A model generated the notes under the pieces. The model was not told the DNA's origin, did no database searches, and worked only from the letters and a program-made list of their open reading frames with translations. Shown one piece after another: positions 1-7,608 of a DNA stretch of 64,000 bases. Location of the stretch: contig NZ_JBHUMY010000012.1 of assembly GCF_042685365.1 (NCBI RefSeq), positions 62,001 to 126,000 of the forward strand. Direction: 5' to 3'. The first letter of the stretch is position 1, and the number at the start of each line of letters is the position of its first letter. The position numbers were made by a program, and so were the translations under genes. Origin of the DNA: Paenibacillus_AP thailandensis (GTDB taxonomy: Bacteria > Bacillota > Bacilli > Paenibacillales > Paenibacillaceae).

Positions 1-144
1 GGAGCCGCTTCCATCCGTCTCCGCGGATGCCGGAGCCAGCGGCACTTCCGCCTGACGTTCCCCTATCAGCATCAGCTGCAGCAGCAAGGCGCCGCATATG
101 ATGCCAAGCCCGAGGCCGCCTATAAAATACCGTTTATTCGCCAT
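1..144 (-). CDS. Membrane-anchored protein, N-terminal fragment (truncated by window edge)
   Basis: An ATG at 144 opens a frame that runs off the window edge; 48 residues are visible. The start lies inside the end of the preceding SwrB-like gene, with an 11-base overlap that suggests translational coupling. Residues about 5-27 (YFIGGLGLGIICGALLLQLM) form one hydrophobic segment, either a signal anchor or an uncleaved signal peptide, followed by an Ala/Pro/Ser-rich stretch. I cannot assign a family from the visible part. It is the last visible gene of the fla/che transcription unit, so the rest of the protein is probably extracytoplasmic. Too little is present for a function. Confidence 0.7.
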   Translation of the reverse strand, partial: MANKRYFIGGLGLGIICGALLLQLMLIGERQAEVPLAPASAETDGSGS

Positions 145-730
145 GAGCCGCCGCCTCCCGTCTGGCGAGCTGCAGCACGAGCTGGACTTCTCCCTTGTTC
201 ATCCGAAGCCGCTTGGCGATCGCCTCGACCGACTTGCCTTGGCGATACAGCTCAAGCAGCTCCGCGTATCGGCTTTGCAGCGTCGCGTTTTTCTCCCCGC
301 TGCCCGAATCCGCCGAAGCTTCCTCCGGTTGTTTTTCTTCCGTTTTCGCTTCTTCCGACGCCGGCGCCGATAACATTGTGCCGGCATTGGAATCATCCGT
401 TCGCTTCGCCTTAGGCAGCTCATTCGGCGAATGTCCCGGCGCCGCGAGTCTCCCTGCTTCAATAGCCCGCTTCAACTCGTCGAGCTCCCGCTCGAGCCGG
501 TCGATTTTGCGTGCCTGGCTATCCGCCCGGTCGTTCGCTTGCTTTAACGCCTCGACGACCAATTCAGCCAATTCTTTATTGTCATGCTCCATATTTTCCA
601 TGAATTGCTCGAGCGCCAGCTCCATCTTGCCGAGCGACTTGGCCGAATCCGGCTCCTCCTGCTTCTTGCGCGGCATTGCAAACGCGGCCACCGCAACGAC
701 GGCGCCAAGCAAAACGATATACTGCCACAT
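134..730 (-). CDS. SwrB-like / DUF6115-type membrane-anchored coiled-coil protein
   Basis: 198 residues from an ATG at 730, chosen because AAGGAGG lies 9 bases upstream; the frame is open further up, but the arginine-rich extension has no ribosome site. One N-terminal transmembrane helix (residues about 2-18) is followed by a charged coiled coil (about 30-90), an Ala/Glu/Ser-rich linker, and a C-terminal helix-turn-helix-like segment (about 145-190, with YRQGKSVEAIAKRLRMNKGE). The same architecture and position after sigD characterise SwrB of Bacillus subtilis, a membrane protein that activates FliM/FliG and flagellar export assembly. Sequence identity to SwrB cannot be tested here, so the link rests on layout and synteny. 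A direct DNA-binding role for the tail is possible but not shown. Confidence 0.7.
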   Translation of the reverse strand: MWQYIVLLGAVVAVAAFAMPRKKQEEPDSAKSLGKMELALEQFMENMEHDNKELAELVVEALKQANDRADSQARKIDRLERELDELKRAIEAGRLAAPGHSPNELPKAKRTDDSNAGTMLSAPASEEAKTEEKQPEEASADSGSGEKNATLQSRYAELLELYRQGKSVEAIAKRLRMNKGEVQLVLQLARREAAAHGE

Positions 731-892
731 GTTCCGACGCCTCCTTCTATGTCGAATGGCCATGCCAAAAGATTAAACGACATGCCGCGTCTCTTCGTTC
801 CGGATAAGCGCTTCGTCGCTCGTTGCGCATTATAAATGAAGAAACGGAGATTCGGGTATCATGTCCTTCCCGGATTTGACGACTTTATCGCT

Positions 893-1219
893 TTACAATG
901 TAAGATCGATATGTTTGCCCTTATAAGGGTGGACCGCCTGAGCCCCGGCCTGCCCGTCCTGTTCGGTCCGTTTCGTTTTTTTGCCGGCTTGCCGCCGATC
1001 GGGCGTCCCGCCGTTTCGTTCGTGACCGCGGCCGATATGAGGCTCGGCCGACGGCTCCGCCGGCGTATTTTTGGAACGTTGCCGTTCCGTTTCCTCGGCC
1101 GCCTGCCCGGCAAGCATCTGCTGCTCGGCAACGAGCCGGCCCGTCGCCTGAGCCTGGGACGCGCCTTGCTCCGGCGTACGGTGAACGGATATTTGCTGGT
1201 CAATCGGTTGAAAGGTCAT
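893..1219 (-). CDS. Small conserved protein of the fla/che operon, function unknown
   Basis: 108 residues, ATG at 1219 preceded by GGAGG. The product is hydrophilic, Gln/Glu/Arg-rich and apparently disordered, with no membrane segment or catalytic motif. The C-terminal HPYKGKHIDLTL resembles a short tail I associate with small hypothetical proteins next to DUF342/FapA genes in Paenibacillus and some clostridia; this is recollection, not a search result. It sits between the FapA-type gene and the SwrB-like gene with only 43 bases to the former, so it is co-transcribed with the motility genes. I do not assign a function. Confidence 0.7.
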   Translation of the reverse strand: MTFQPIDQQISVHRTPEQGASQAQATGRLVAEQQMLAGQAAEETERQRSKNTPAEPSAEPHIGRGHERNGGTPDRRQAGKKTKRTEQDGQAGAQAVHPYKGKHIDLTL

Positions 1220-1262
1220 TGCCCGCCTCCTTCATACCGTTAACGTACGTTTTGCCCTGCGT

Positions 1263-2669
1263 TCAGCCGACGTAAGGGCTCGCCGCCACTTCTCCGTCCG
1301 CGTACTGCAGCAGGATCCGCTTAAGCGGATCCTTTATAAATTTCGTATAACGGCCGATGACGACCTTCGTCCCCCCGTAAATGACGTTCAGGACGGATAC
1401 TTTTGCTTTGTCCGTATTTTCGAGCTCCTGTTCGATTTCCAAAATCCGTTCCATCGCCGAGTCGATCCGGGTACTCGCCTGGCGCTTCGTGGCCAACAGT
1501 TGCATCCGCATGTTCATTTTTTCGGGAGTGAGCTTGTCCGCGGCCGCAAGCTGATCCAAAATAACAAGCGCCTTGTCGGTTTTATCCATGCTTTCCTTCA
1601 GCTGCTTGACCAGCATCCGCTGCTCGATCAGCTCTCCCCTGAGCTCCGGCAGCACCCCGACTTCCACGACGGTAGCAGTGGACATCGTATTCCCGATCGT
1701 CCGGGCCGTTACGCTCTCGCCGGCCTGAATCGTTCCGCCGACGATTAGGCCTTTCGCCCCGGTACAATTGATCCTCTTGCCCGCCCGCACGTTCGAATGC
1801 ATGATGCTTTGCGAAACTTCCACCTCTTCGCCGGCGATGACGTTAGCATCTTGAATAAAGGAACTGCGAATGTTGCGACCGGCTTTCACATAGCCCTTAT
1901 TTCCGGCCATGATGCCGCTCGTAATTTCGATCGAGCCCTCGGATTCGATTTCGGCGCCTTCGACGCCTCCCACGACGCGGATATCCCCGGCCGCTTTCAC
2001 TTTGAAACCGCTTAAAACATTTCCTCTAATAACGACCGTACCGACAAAATCGATGTTTCCGACCCGGTAATCGACGTCCCCGTTAACTTCGTATACCGGA
2101 AACACATTGATTTTGTCTTTGTCCGTCAAAGTGACGAGGCCGTCGATCGTCGAGTAGATGCCGGTCTGCTCCGGATTGACGACGACGTTTTTGCCCGGTT
2201 TAAAACGGGCCGGCTTCCCCGGCTTCGGAGGAATGAGCTCGCCGGTTACCGTTTTGCCCGGCGGCCCGAGCTTCGGGTCGACCCGCTCGGCAATCAATTG
2301 GCCCGACTTGACATTGCGAAGCTGGCTAATCTCTTTAAAATCGACTTTGCCGTCCTGCGTTTCGGCAGGACGGCGCTCCTTCTGTTCCATATCGTACAGG
2401 AAACGGATTTGTCCGTCCGCTCCCGGCTTTGCATCGTCTCCGACCGCGATCAGCGTTTGTTCCTTGCTGTATACGACCGGATCTCTGCATATGTTGTGAA
2501 TGGCTTGCGATTGAAGGCCGTGCACGATTCCTTTGCTTCTGATGAATCTCTCGAGCTGCTCGGGCGTGCAAGCGAACTCGTCCGTAATATAATTGAAAAG
2601 CAAGAAGGCGGACAGTTTATCCGGCGATGTCTGGATGCGAAGGTGTGATTCCAGCAACTGATCGTCCAT
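1263..2669 (-). CDS. fapA: DUF342 / FapA family beta-helix protein
   Basis: 468 residues from ATG 2669 with GGGAGGG just upstream. An N-terminal domain (residues about 1-170) is followed by a long right-handed parallel beta-helix with repeated short Gly/Val/Ile turns such as GNVLSGFKVKAAGDIRVVGG, VEGAEIESEGSIEITSG and GKRINCTGAKGLIVGG (about 175-345), then a coiled coil (about 350-420) and a short beta C-terminus. This is the DUF342 (FapA) layout, known in Vibrio as a polar protein acting in phosphotransferase-dependent cell signalling. In Bacillota it is often found directly after sigD (YlxL/FapA position). Its precise task in flagellar cells is not known. It is probably cytoplasmic. Confidence 0.85.
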   Translation of the reverse strand: MDDQLLESHLRIQTSPDKLSAFLLFNYITDEFACTPEQLERFIRSKGIVHGLQSQAIHNICRDPVVYSKEQTLIAVGDDAKPGADGQIRFLYDMEQKERRPAETQDGKVDFKEISQLRNVKSGQLIAERVDPKLGPPGKTVTGELIPPKPGKPARFKPGKNVVVNPEQTGIYSTIDGLVTLTDKDKINVFPVYEVNGDVDYRVGNIDFVGTVVIRGNVLSGFKVKAAGDIRVVGGVEGAEIESEGSIEITSGIMAGNKGYVKAGRNIRSSFIQDANVIAGEEVEVSQSIMHSNVRAGKRINCTGAKGLIVGGTIQAGESVTARTIGNTMSTATVVEVGVLPELRGELIEQRMLVKQLKESMDKTDKALVILDQLAAADKLTPEKMNMRMQLLATKRQASTRIDSAMERILEIEQELENTDKAKVSVLNVIYGGTKVVIGRYTKFIKDPLKRILLQYADGEVAASPYVG

Positions 2670-2684
2670 CTTACTCCCTCCCTT

Positions 2685-3467
2685 CTAATTCTGCATAAGC
2701 TGATCTTTATGCTTCGCTAACGCTCCACGCAGCCTTAATATCGCTTTCGAGTGGAGCTGGGATATTCTAGACGGTGAAAGCGACATCACCTCGGCGATTT
2801 CGCTTAGGGAAAGCTCCTCGTAATAGAATAGGGAGATAACCGTTCGTTCTTTCTCTGTCAGCTTGTCTATACCTTGAATAAGAGATTCTTTCAAATAAAA
2901 CTCGTGGACTTTATAATCGGGATTTTTCGCTTTCTCGTCGACAAGCAGCGACAATCTCGTTTCCGCTTCCTCTTCGCGAATCGGGTCTTCCAGCGAGCAA
3001 ACCGTCGTGACGGCGATCTCCTGAAGGATGGAGGCGAATTCCTTTTCGGTAACGTTCAAATAACTGCTGATTTCGGCGTCGGTAACGGAGCGCATATATT
3101 TCTGTTCGAGCAGCTGATAAGCTTCCTCCACTTTTTTCGCTTTCTCGCGCACCGAACGGGGAACCCAATCCCCTTGCCTTAAACCGTCAATGATTGCCCC
3201 GCGAATCCGCCACGAAGCGTACGTCTCGAACTGGTTGCCGCGGGAGTAGTCAAACTTCTCGATGGCATCGATTAGCCCCATGACGCCGTTGCTCCCCAGG
3301 TCGTCCTTGGAAACGGTCTTGGGGAGTCCGATCGCCATCCGGTTGACCGCGTAATCAACAAGCGGCAAATAATGCTCTATCAATTGTTTTTTGGCATCCA
3401 TATCGCCGTCATCTTTCCAAGCCTGCCACAGCAGCAATGTATTCTGCGGCTTTTTTGCCACTACCAT
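2685..3467 (-). CDS. sigD: RNA polymerase sigma factor SigD (FliA/WhiG family)
   Basis: 260 residues. The frame can begin at a GTG at 3476, but GGAGG abuts that codon; the ATG at 3467 has 9-base spacing and is preferred. Region 2 (about 20-105) contains the KDDLGSNGVMGLIDAIEKFD and FETYASWRIRGAIIDGLR motifs typical of FliA sigma-28 factors. Region 3 (about 108-160) and region 4 (about 205-250, LTEKERTVISLFYYEELSLSEIAEV) follow. It directs late flagellar and autolysin transcription at TAAA / GCCGATAT promoters, and is normally held by the anti-sigma factor FlgM, which is not in this window. It lies near the distal end of the fla/che operon, where position is known in B. subtilis to set the fraction of motile cells. 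Confidence 0.95.
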   Translation of the reverse strand: MVVAKKPQNTLLLWQAWKDDGDMDAKKQLIEHYLPLVDYAVNRMAIGLPKTVSKDDLGSNGVMGLIDAIEKFDYSRGNQFETYASWRIRGAIIDGLRQGDWVPRSVREKAKKVEEAYQLLEQKYMRSVTDAEISSYLNVTEKEFASILQEIAVTTVCSLEDPIREEEAETRLSLLVDEKAKNPDYKVHEFYLKESLIQGIDKLTEKERTVISLFYYEELSLSEIAEVMSLSPSRISQLHSKAILRLRGALAKHKDQLMQN

Positions 3468-3472
3468 CTTCC

Positions 3473-3901
3473 TCACCCTCCTGTAAGATGACGTACGGCC
3501 TTCGCTAATTGCTCAGGATCATTGCTTTGCGTAGATACGAGCTTCGTCGGGTTTAGCGGCTTGAATTCCGCCTGATCCGCCGATCCGGCGCCCGGCGCCC
3601 CGGTATCCTCTTTTCCCCCTTTCGGCTTCAGCAGCTCGTTCAAATTCTCGCTTTCATCGGGCGTGCGAAGATCAAGCTGCGTTCCTTTCAGCGCTTCGAG
3701 AACGGGTTCTTTGGCCGGAGCCGACTTCAAGATTTGCCCGAGCGCCAAGCGCAAAACGTAACCGAGCAGAAAAAACGCGGCCAAAGCGTATACGCTGCGC
3801 AGAAGGACGACGGGCAGCGGGTTTTTGCCAATCGAGAAAAGAATCGTCAAGACGGGGCCTAGCAGGCCAAGCCCGACATTCCATCGCCATGTTCCAAGCA
3901 T
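3473..3901 (-). CDS. Two-helix membrane protein between cheD and sigD, function unknown
   Basis: 142 residues. ATG 3901 follows the cheD stop after a single base and has AAAGGAG at good spacing; the in-frame upstream start would overlap cheD without a ribosome site. Two hydrophobic helices (residues about 8-28 and 34-54) are followed by an acidic, Gly/Pro-rich cytoplasmic or extracytoplasmic tail (about 65-142). I do not recognise a named family. B. subtilis has no gene at this point, so this is an extra component of the Paenibacillus-type operon. Its stop lies 6 bases from the sigD start, so the two are likely co-translated. A regulatory role on SigD would be a guess. Confidence 0.7.
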   Translation of the reverse strand: MLGTWRWNVGLGLLGPVLTILFSIGKNPLPVVLLRSVYALAAFFLLGYVLRLALGQILKSAPAKEPVLEALKGTQLDLRTPDESENLNELLKPKGGKEDTGAPGAGSADQAEFKPLNPTKLVSTQSNDPEQLAKAVRHLTGG

Positions 3902-3902
3902 G

Positions 3903-4397
3903 TCAAAACTCCTTTGTTCCATACGGCACGCTCCGAACGGAGAGCATGCCGTCGTTGCTGTCGATTTCTATGGTTCTCCCGTAATTGCCGCCGGTATCTT
4001 GTCCGACGATCGGGATCGAAAGGCTGTTTAGCGTCAGCGTGATGGCTTCAACGTTGCGCAGACCGATCCGCATCGATTCCGACCCGCCCGCGAAGGCGAA
4101 CATTTGAGCGCCTCCCGCCATTTTCGCCTGCAGCCTTGCGGGAACCGCTCCGGCTTTCGCCATGCGCTCCAGCAGCTCCGGTACGGCGGTATCCGCGTAT
4201 TTGGCCCGGTTGAGCGCCCCATCCCTCGCAATTTCCGAGGACGGAAGCATAATGTGGGCCATGCCGGCGATTTTGACAAGCGGATCGTATAACGTGAGAC
4301 CTACGCAGGAGCCGAGTCCCGTCGTTCGCAGGACGGCTCCTTCCACGGCGATATTCAGGTCGGCCATGCCGACTTTGACCAAGTTTTGCTGAATCAT
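3903..4397 (-). CDS. cheD: Chemoreceptor glutamine deamidase CheD
   Basis: 164 residues; the start is the ATG of an ATGA overlap with the cheC stop. CheD hydrolyses the amide of specific glutamines in methyl-accepting receptors and also binds CheC to raise its CheY-P phosphatase activity. The family motif TTGLGSCVGLTLYDP (about residues 23-37) carries the catalytic cysteine, and the histidine of AGMAHIMLP (about 44-52) supplies the second catalytic residue. The usual length is about 160, so the gene is full. It follows cheC directly, matching their physical complex. The longer open frame upstream runs inside cheC and is not used. Confidence 0.95.
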   Translation of the reverse strand: MIQQNLVKVGMADLNIAVEGAVLRTTGLGSCVGLTLYDPLVKIAGMAHIMLPSSEIARDGALNRAKYADTAVPELLERMAKAGAVPARLQAKMAGGAQMFAFAGGSESMRIGLRNVEAITLTLNSLSIPIVGQDTGGNYGRTIEIDSNDGMLSVRSVPYGTKEF

Positions 4398-5011
4398 TCG
4401 ACGGGTACTCCCAGCGCGCGGAACAGCCGAACGAACGAATCCGGGTCGGGAATAAAGAAGAAATGCCCGTCCAGCACTTCGTTCCCCTCCAGAAAAGTCG
4501 TTTCGATCAGAAGTGCCGAATCGCCCATTTCCCCGTACATCATAACGCCGTGACTCAATATGGCCCCGGCCATGTCCATCGTAATGGAAGGCACGGAAGG
4601 CATCATCGATAGCCGGGTCAAATCGGCAAGCGAAGATAAGTAAGAGCCGGCAAGGATATTGCCGATCTCGCACAAAGCGGACAGCTCCAGCTCCGAGAAG
4701 ACCGCATCGCTTGTTTCCATCGACAGCAGCTGGCGAAGGATCCGTCTGGCCGATTGTTCGTCGACGATGAAGAAGAGGTTGCCCGGCGCGTCCCCTTCCA
4801 CCCGAAGAAAGATGGCAAGCACGATTTGTTCGGGCCCGCCGACGAAATCGGCGATTTCCTCGAACGGCAGGAGGCTTGCGCGGGGCACCGCCATGTCCAC
4901 GGGCTTGTTCAGCAGGCGGGACAACGCCGTCGCCGCATTGCCCGCCCCGATGTTCCCCACTTCGCGCAGCACGTCGAATTCAAAAGCTTCAAAACGGTTG
5001 TAAACGCCCAC
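4394..5011 (-). CDS. cheC: CheY-P phosphatase CheC
   Basis: 205 residues if started at GTG 5011, which has AGAGG 7 bases upstream; a TTG at 5017 overlapping the cheW stop is the alternative (207 residues). Two copies of the phosphatase helix motif D/S-x3-E-x2-N are visible: DVLREVGNIGAGNAATALS (about 13-31) and LELSALCEIGNILAGSYLSS (about 109-128). CheC removes phosphate from CheY and takes part in adaptation together with CheD. A related phosphatase, FliY, is encoded further up the same operon, so two phosphatases are present, as in B. subtilis. No CheZ or CheX is seen. Confidence 0.94.
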   Translation of the reverse strand: MGVYNRFEAFEFDVLREVGNIGAGNAATALSRLLNKPVDMAVPRASLLPFEEIADFVGGPEQIVLAIFLRVEGDAPGNLFFIVDEQSARRILRQLLSMETSDAVFSELELSALCEIGNILAGSYLSSLADLTRLSMMPSVPSITMDMAGAILSHGVMMYGEMGDSALLIETTFLEGNEVLDGHFFFIPDPDSFVRLFRALGVPVE

Positions 5012-5013
5012 GG

Positions 5014-5472
5014 TCAAACCTCTAGCTGCTCAAGCATGCTGATTTCGCTTTTGTTCAATACTTCCGCCAAGTTGAGCATAATCAGGAGGCGGTTCTCGCC
5101 AAGCTTGGCGATGCCGTCCAAATATTTCGCCTTAATGCCGCCGACCACTTCCGGAGGCGAATCGATCGTATCCCTGTCGATATCGATAACGTCGTTGGCC
5201 GAATCGACGATAAAACCGACTTCCATCTCTTCCAGCGCGACGACGATAATGCGCGAGTTGTCCGTAACGGGCGTTTCTTCCAGACCGAAGCGGCCTCTTA
5301 GATCGATGACCGGAACGACGATGCCGCGCAAATTGACGACGCCTTTAATGAAGGAGTACGTCTTGGGAACGCGGGTAATCGGCATCATCCGCTCAATCGT
5401 ACGCACCTTATCGACTTCGATGCCGTATTCCTCGTTATTCAAGGCAAAAACGATCACTTTCACTTCTTCCAT
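5014..5472 (-). CDS. cheW: Chemotaxis coupling protein CheW
   Basis: 152 residues, ATG 5472 with AGGAGGGG upstream. The whole protein is a single CheW domain: the VIVFALNNEEYGIEVDKVRTIER opening, TRVPKTYSFIKGVVNLRGIVVPVIDLRGRF in the middle (about 40-70) and NRLLIMLNLAEVL near the end. It bridges chemoreceptors to the CheA kinase at the cell pole. It lies 21 bases after cheA and its TGA overlaps the alternative cheC start, so the three are co-transcribed and co-translated. CheV, an alternative coupler of Bacillus, is not in this window. Confidence 0.95.
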   Translation of the reverse strand: MEEVKVIVFALNNEEYGIEVDKVRTIERMMPITRVPKTYSFIKGVVNLRGIVVPVIDLRGRFGLEETPVTDNSRIIVVALEEMEVGFIVDSANDVIDIDRDTIDSPPEVVGGIKAKYLDGIAKLGENRLLIMLNLAEVLNKSEISMLEQLEV

Positions 5473-5493
5473 GTTGACCCCTCCTAATATTCG

Positions 5494-7578
5494 TTATTTG
5501 ATCAGCGAGTTTGGATCAATAATGAGAGCTACCTGGCCGTCGCCCAATATCGTCGCTCCCGAAATCGATTCGACGTTCGTCAAATAGCTGCCGAGCGATT
5601 TCAACACGATCTCGCTTTGGCCGATAAACTCGTCAACCGTAACCGCCGCAAGCTTCTCCCCTTTGCGGATAACGACGATTTCCGTTTCCTCTTCGCCGCG
5701 CTCGTCATAATCCGGACAATTCAATACGCGGCTTAACGATACGAGCGGGATGACATTGTTCCGGTATTCGATCATTTGGGCCCCGTGTATGTTCCGCACT
5801 TGCTCCTGCTTGATAACCGCCGTTTCCGCAATGGACGAAAGCGGGATGGCGTATTTTTCCGACCCGAGCTTGATCAGCATGGCGGAAATAATCGACAGCG
5901 TCAGCGGCAGCTCTACGGAAAACTTCGTTCCTTTGCCAAGCGCCGATTCGATCGTCACATTGCCGCCGAGCGATGTGATTTTCGATTTGACGACGTCCAG
6001 TCCCACGCCCCTGCCCGAGATGTCGGAGATGACGTCCGCCGTGCTGAAGCCCGGCGCGAAGATGAGCATATTCATTTCGTTAACGCTCATCGTCTTTGCT
6101 TGCTCTTTCGTCACGATGCCGTTTTTGATGGCTTTGTCCAGCACCTTCTCATGGTTGATGCCGCCGCCGTCGTCTTCGACTTCGATGAACACGTTGTTGC
6201 CGCTATGGTAAGCTCGGAGATGAACCGTTCCCGTTTCCGGCTTACCGGCCGCAATCCGTTTGTCGACCGGCTCGATGCCATGGTCCAGCGAGTTGCGCAG
6301 CAGATGGACAAGCGGGTCGCCGATCTCGTCGATGACGGTCCGATCCAGCTCGGTGTCGGCGCCCGTTATGACAAGGTCGATTTTTTTGTCCAGCGATTTC
6401 GCCAAGTCGCGTACCATGCGCGGGAAACGGTTAAATACCGATTCGACCGGAACCATCCGCAGCTTCAGCACAATATTTTGCAAATCGTTGCTTACGCGCG
6501 CCATATGCTCGACCGTCTCGGTCAAATCGGTGCGCTTCACTTCGCTGGCCAGCTGCTCCAGCCGGACTCTGTCGATAAGAAGCTCGCTGAACAAATTCAT
6601 CAGCGAATCGAGACGGTCGATATCGACCCGAATCGTTTTCGATACGGCCGCGCCCGCCGCCGCGGTTTGATTGCGCGAGGCGGCGATTTGGCGTGCGGCT
6701 TCCGCCTTCTCCGGCGCAGGATCTCCGGCCGCAGGCTGAGCCTTCGCTTGCTCGGCCGCGCGCTGCTTACCGTCAGCCGTCATGCGGGCAAGGGACTCCA
6801 TATTGAGCGCCTCGACCTGTACCGACTCGATTTCGGAAATATCGCCGATTTTGGCCTGCAGGTCGTCAGCCGGCAAATTCGAGATCGTAATGACGGTAAA
6901 CGTCTGATCGAAGCTGCCCTGTTCCAAATCTTGAACCGAAGGGTCAGATTTGACGATTTCGCCGTTTTGCTCGATCAGATCAAACACCATATACGCCCGA
7001 ACGGATTTCAACATGCAATCCTCGCGCAGCGCAACCGTTATATGAAATACGGCTAGGCCGCTTTCGATGGACTGCTTCAGCACGGAGGCTTGGAATTCGT
7101 CCAGCAGCATGGCCGCCGGCTTACCCGCCGATGTCGATGGAGCGGCCGAATCGGCTTTCGCTGCCGACTCGTTTCCTGCGCTGTCGGCCGCTTTGTAATC
7201 TCCTTTGACGATGGAAACAAGCGATGCGACGATAGACGTGACGTCCGCTTTGCCGCTCCCGCCTCCCACGATGTCCTGCACCATGGCTTCCAGCGCGTCC
7301 AAGCCTTTAAACAGCGTATCGAAAATAAATTCATCCATTTTCAGCTTGTTGTTCCGCACCAGATCAAGCACATTCTCCATCTCGTGGGTAAGGGAAGCCA
7401 GGTCCTCGAAGCCCATCGTGGCCGACATGCCTTTCAGCGTATGGGCGGAACGGAAAATGGTCTGCACGATGGAGAGATCTTCGGGATCGTTCTCCAGCTG
7501 CAGTAAATTTTCGTTCAACGCTTGCAGATGATCGTTTGATTCATCGATAAACATCGACAAGTAAGCATTCATGTCCAT
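5494..7578 (-). CDS. cheA: Chemotaxis histidine kinase CheA
   Basis: 694 residues, ATG 7578 with AGGAGG 10 bases upstream. P1 histidine phosphotransfer domain at the N-terminus has the phosphoacceptor His46 in FRSAHTLKG. A P2 CheY/CheB-binding region lies at about 165-260, an Ala/Pro-rich linker at about 265-310, the P3 dimerisation helices at about 312-385, the P4 ATPase (DPLVHLLRNSLDHGIE N-box, VEDDGGG G1 box, GRGVGLDVV G2 box) at about 385-555, and the P5 CheW-like domain to the end. It autophosphorylates in response to receptors and passes phosphate to CheY and CheB, both encoded in the same operon. Confidence 0.96.
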   Translation of the reverse strand: MDMNAYLSMFIDESNDHLQALNENLLQLENDPEDLSIVQTIFRSAHTLKGMSATMGFEDLASLTHEMENVLDLVRNNKLKMDEFIFDTLFKGLDALEAMVQDIVGGGSGKADVTSIVASLVSIVKGDYKAADSAGNESAAKADSAAPSTSAGKPAAMLLDEFQASVLKQSIESGLAVFHITVALREDCMLKSVRAYMVFDLIEQNGEIVKSDPSVQDLEQGSFDQTFTVITISNLPADDLQAKIGDISEIESVQVEALNMESLARMTADGKQRAAEQAKAQPAAGDPAPEKAEAARQIAASRNQTAAAGAAVSKTIRVDIDRLDSLMNLFSELLIDRVRLEQLASEVKRTDLTETVEHMARVSNDLQNIVLKLRMVPVESVFNRFPRMVRDLAKSLDKKIDLVITGADTELDRTVIDEIGDPLVHLLRNSLDHGIEPVDKRIAAGKPETGTVHLRAYHSGNNVFIEVEDDGGGINHEKVLDKAIKNGIVTKEQAKTMSVNEMNMLIFAPGFSTADVISDISGRGVGLDVVKSKITSLGGNVTIESALGKGTKFSVELPLTLSIISAMLIKLGSEKYAIPLSSIAETAVIKQEQVRNIHGAQMIEYRNNVIPLVSLSRVLNCPDYDERGEEETEIVVIRKGEKLAAVTVDEFIGQSEIVLKSLGSYLTNVESISGATILGDGQVALIIDPNSLIK

Positions 7579-7608
7579 CCCAATTGCACCTCCTGATTGA
7601 ATTTGCCG

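Noticed and set aside
829..834. TATAAT on the minus strand upstream of the swrB-like gene
   Set aside because: The -10 is perfect, but no -35 at 16-19 bases and no extended TG; left uncalled.
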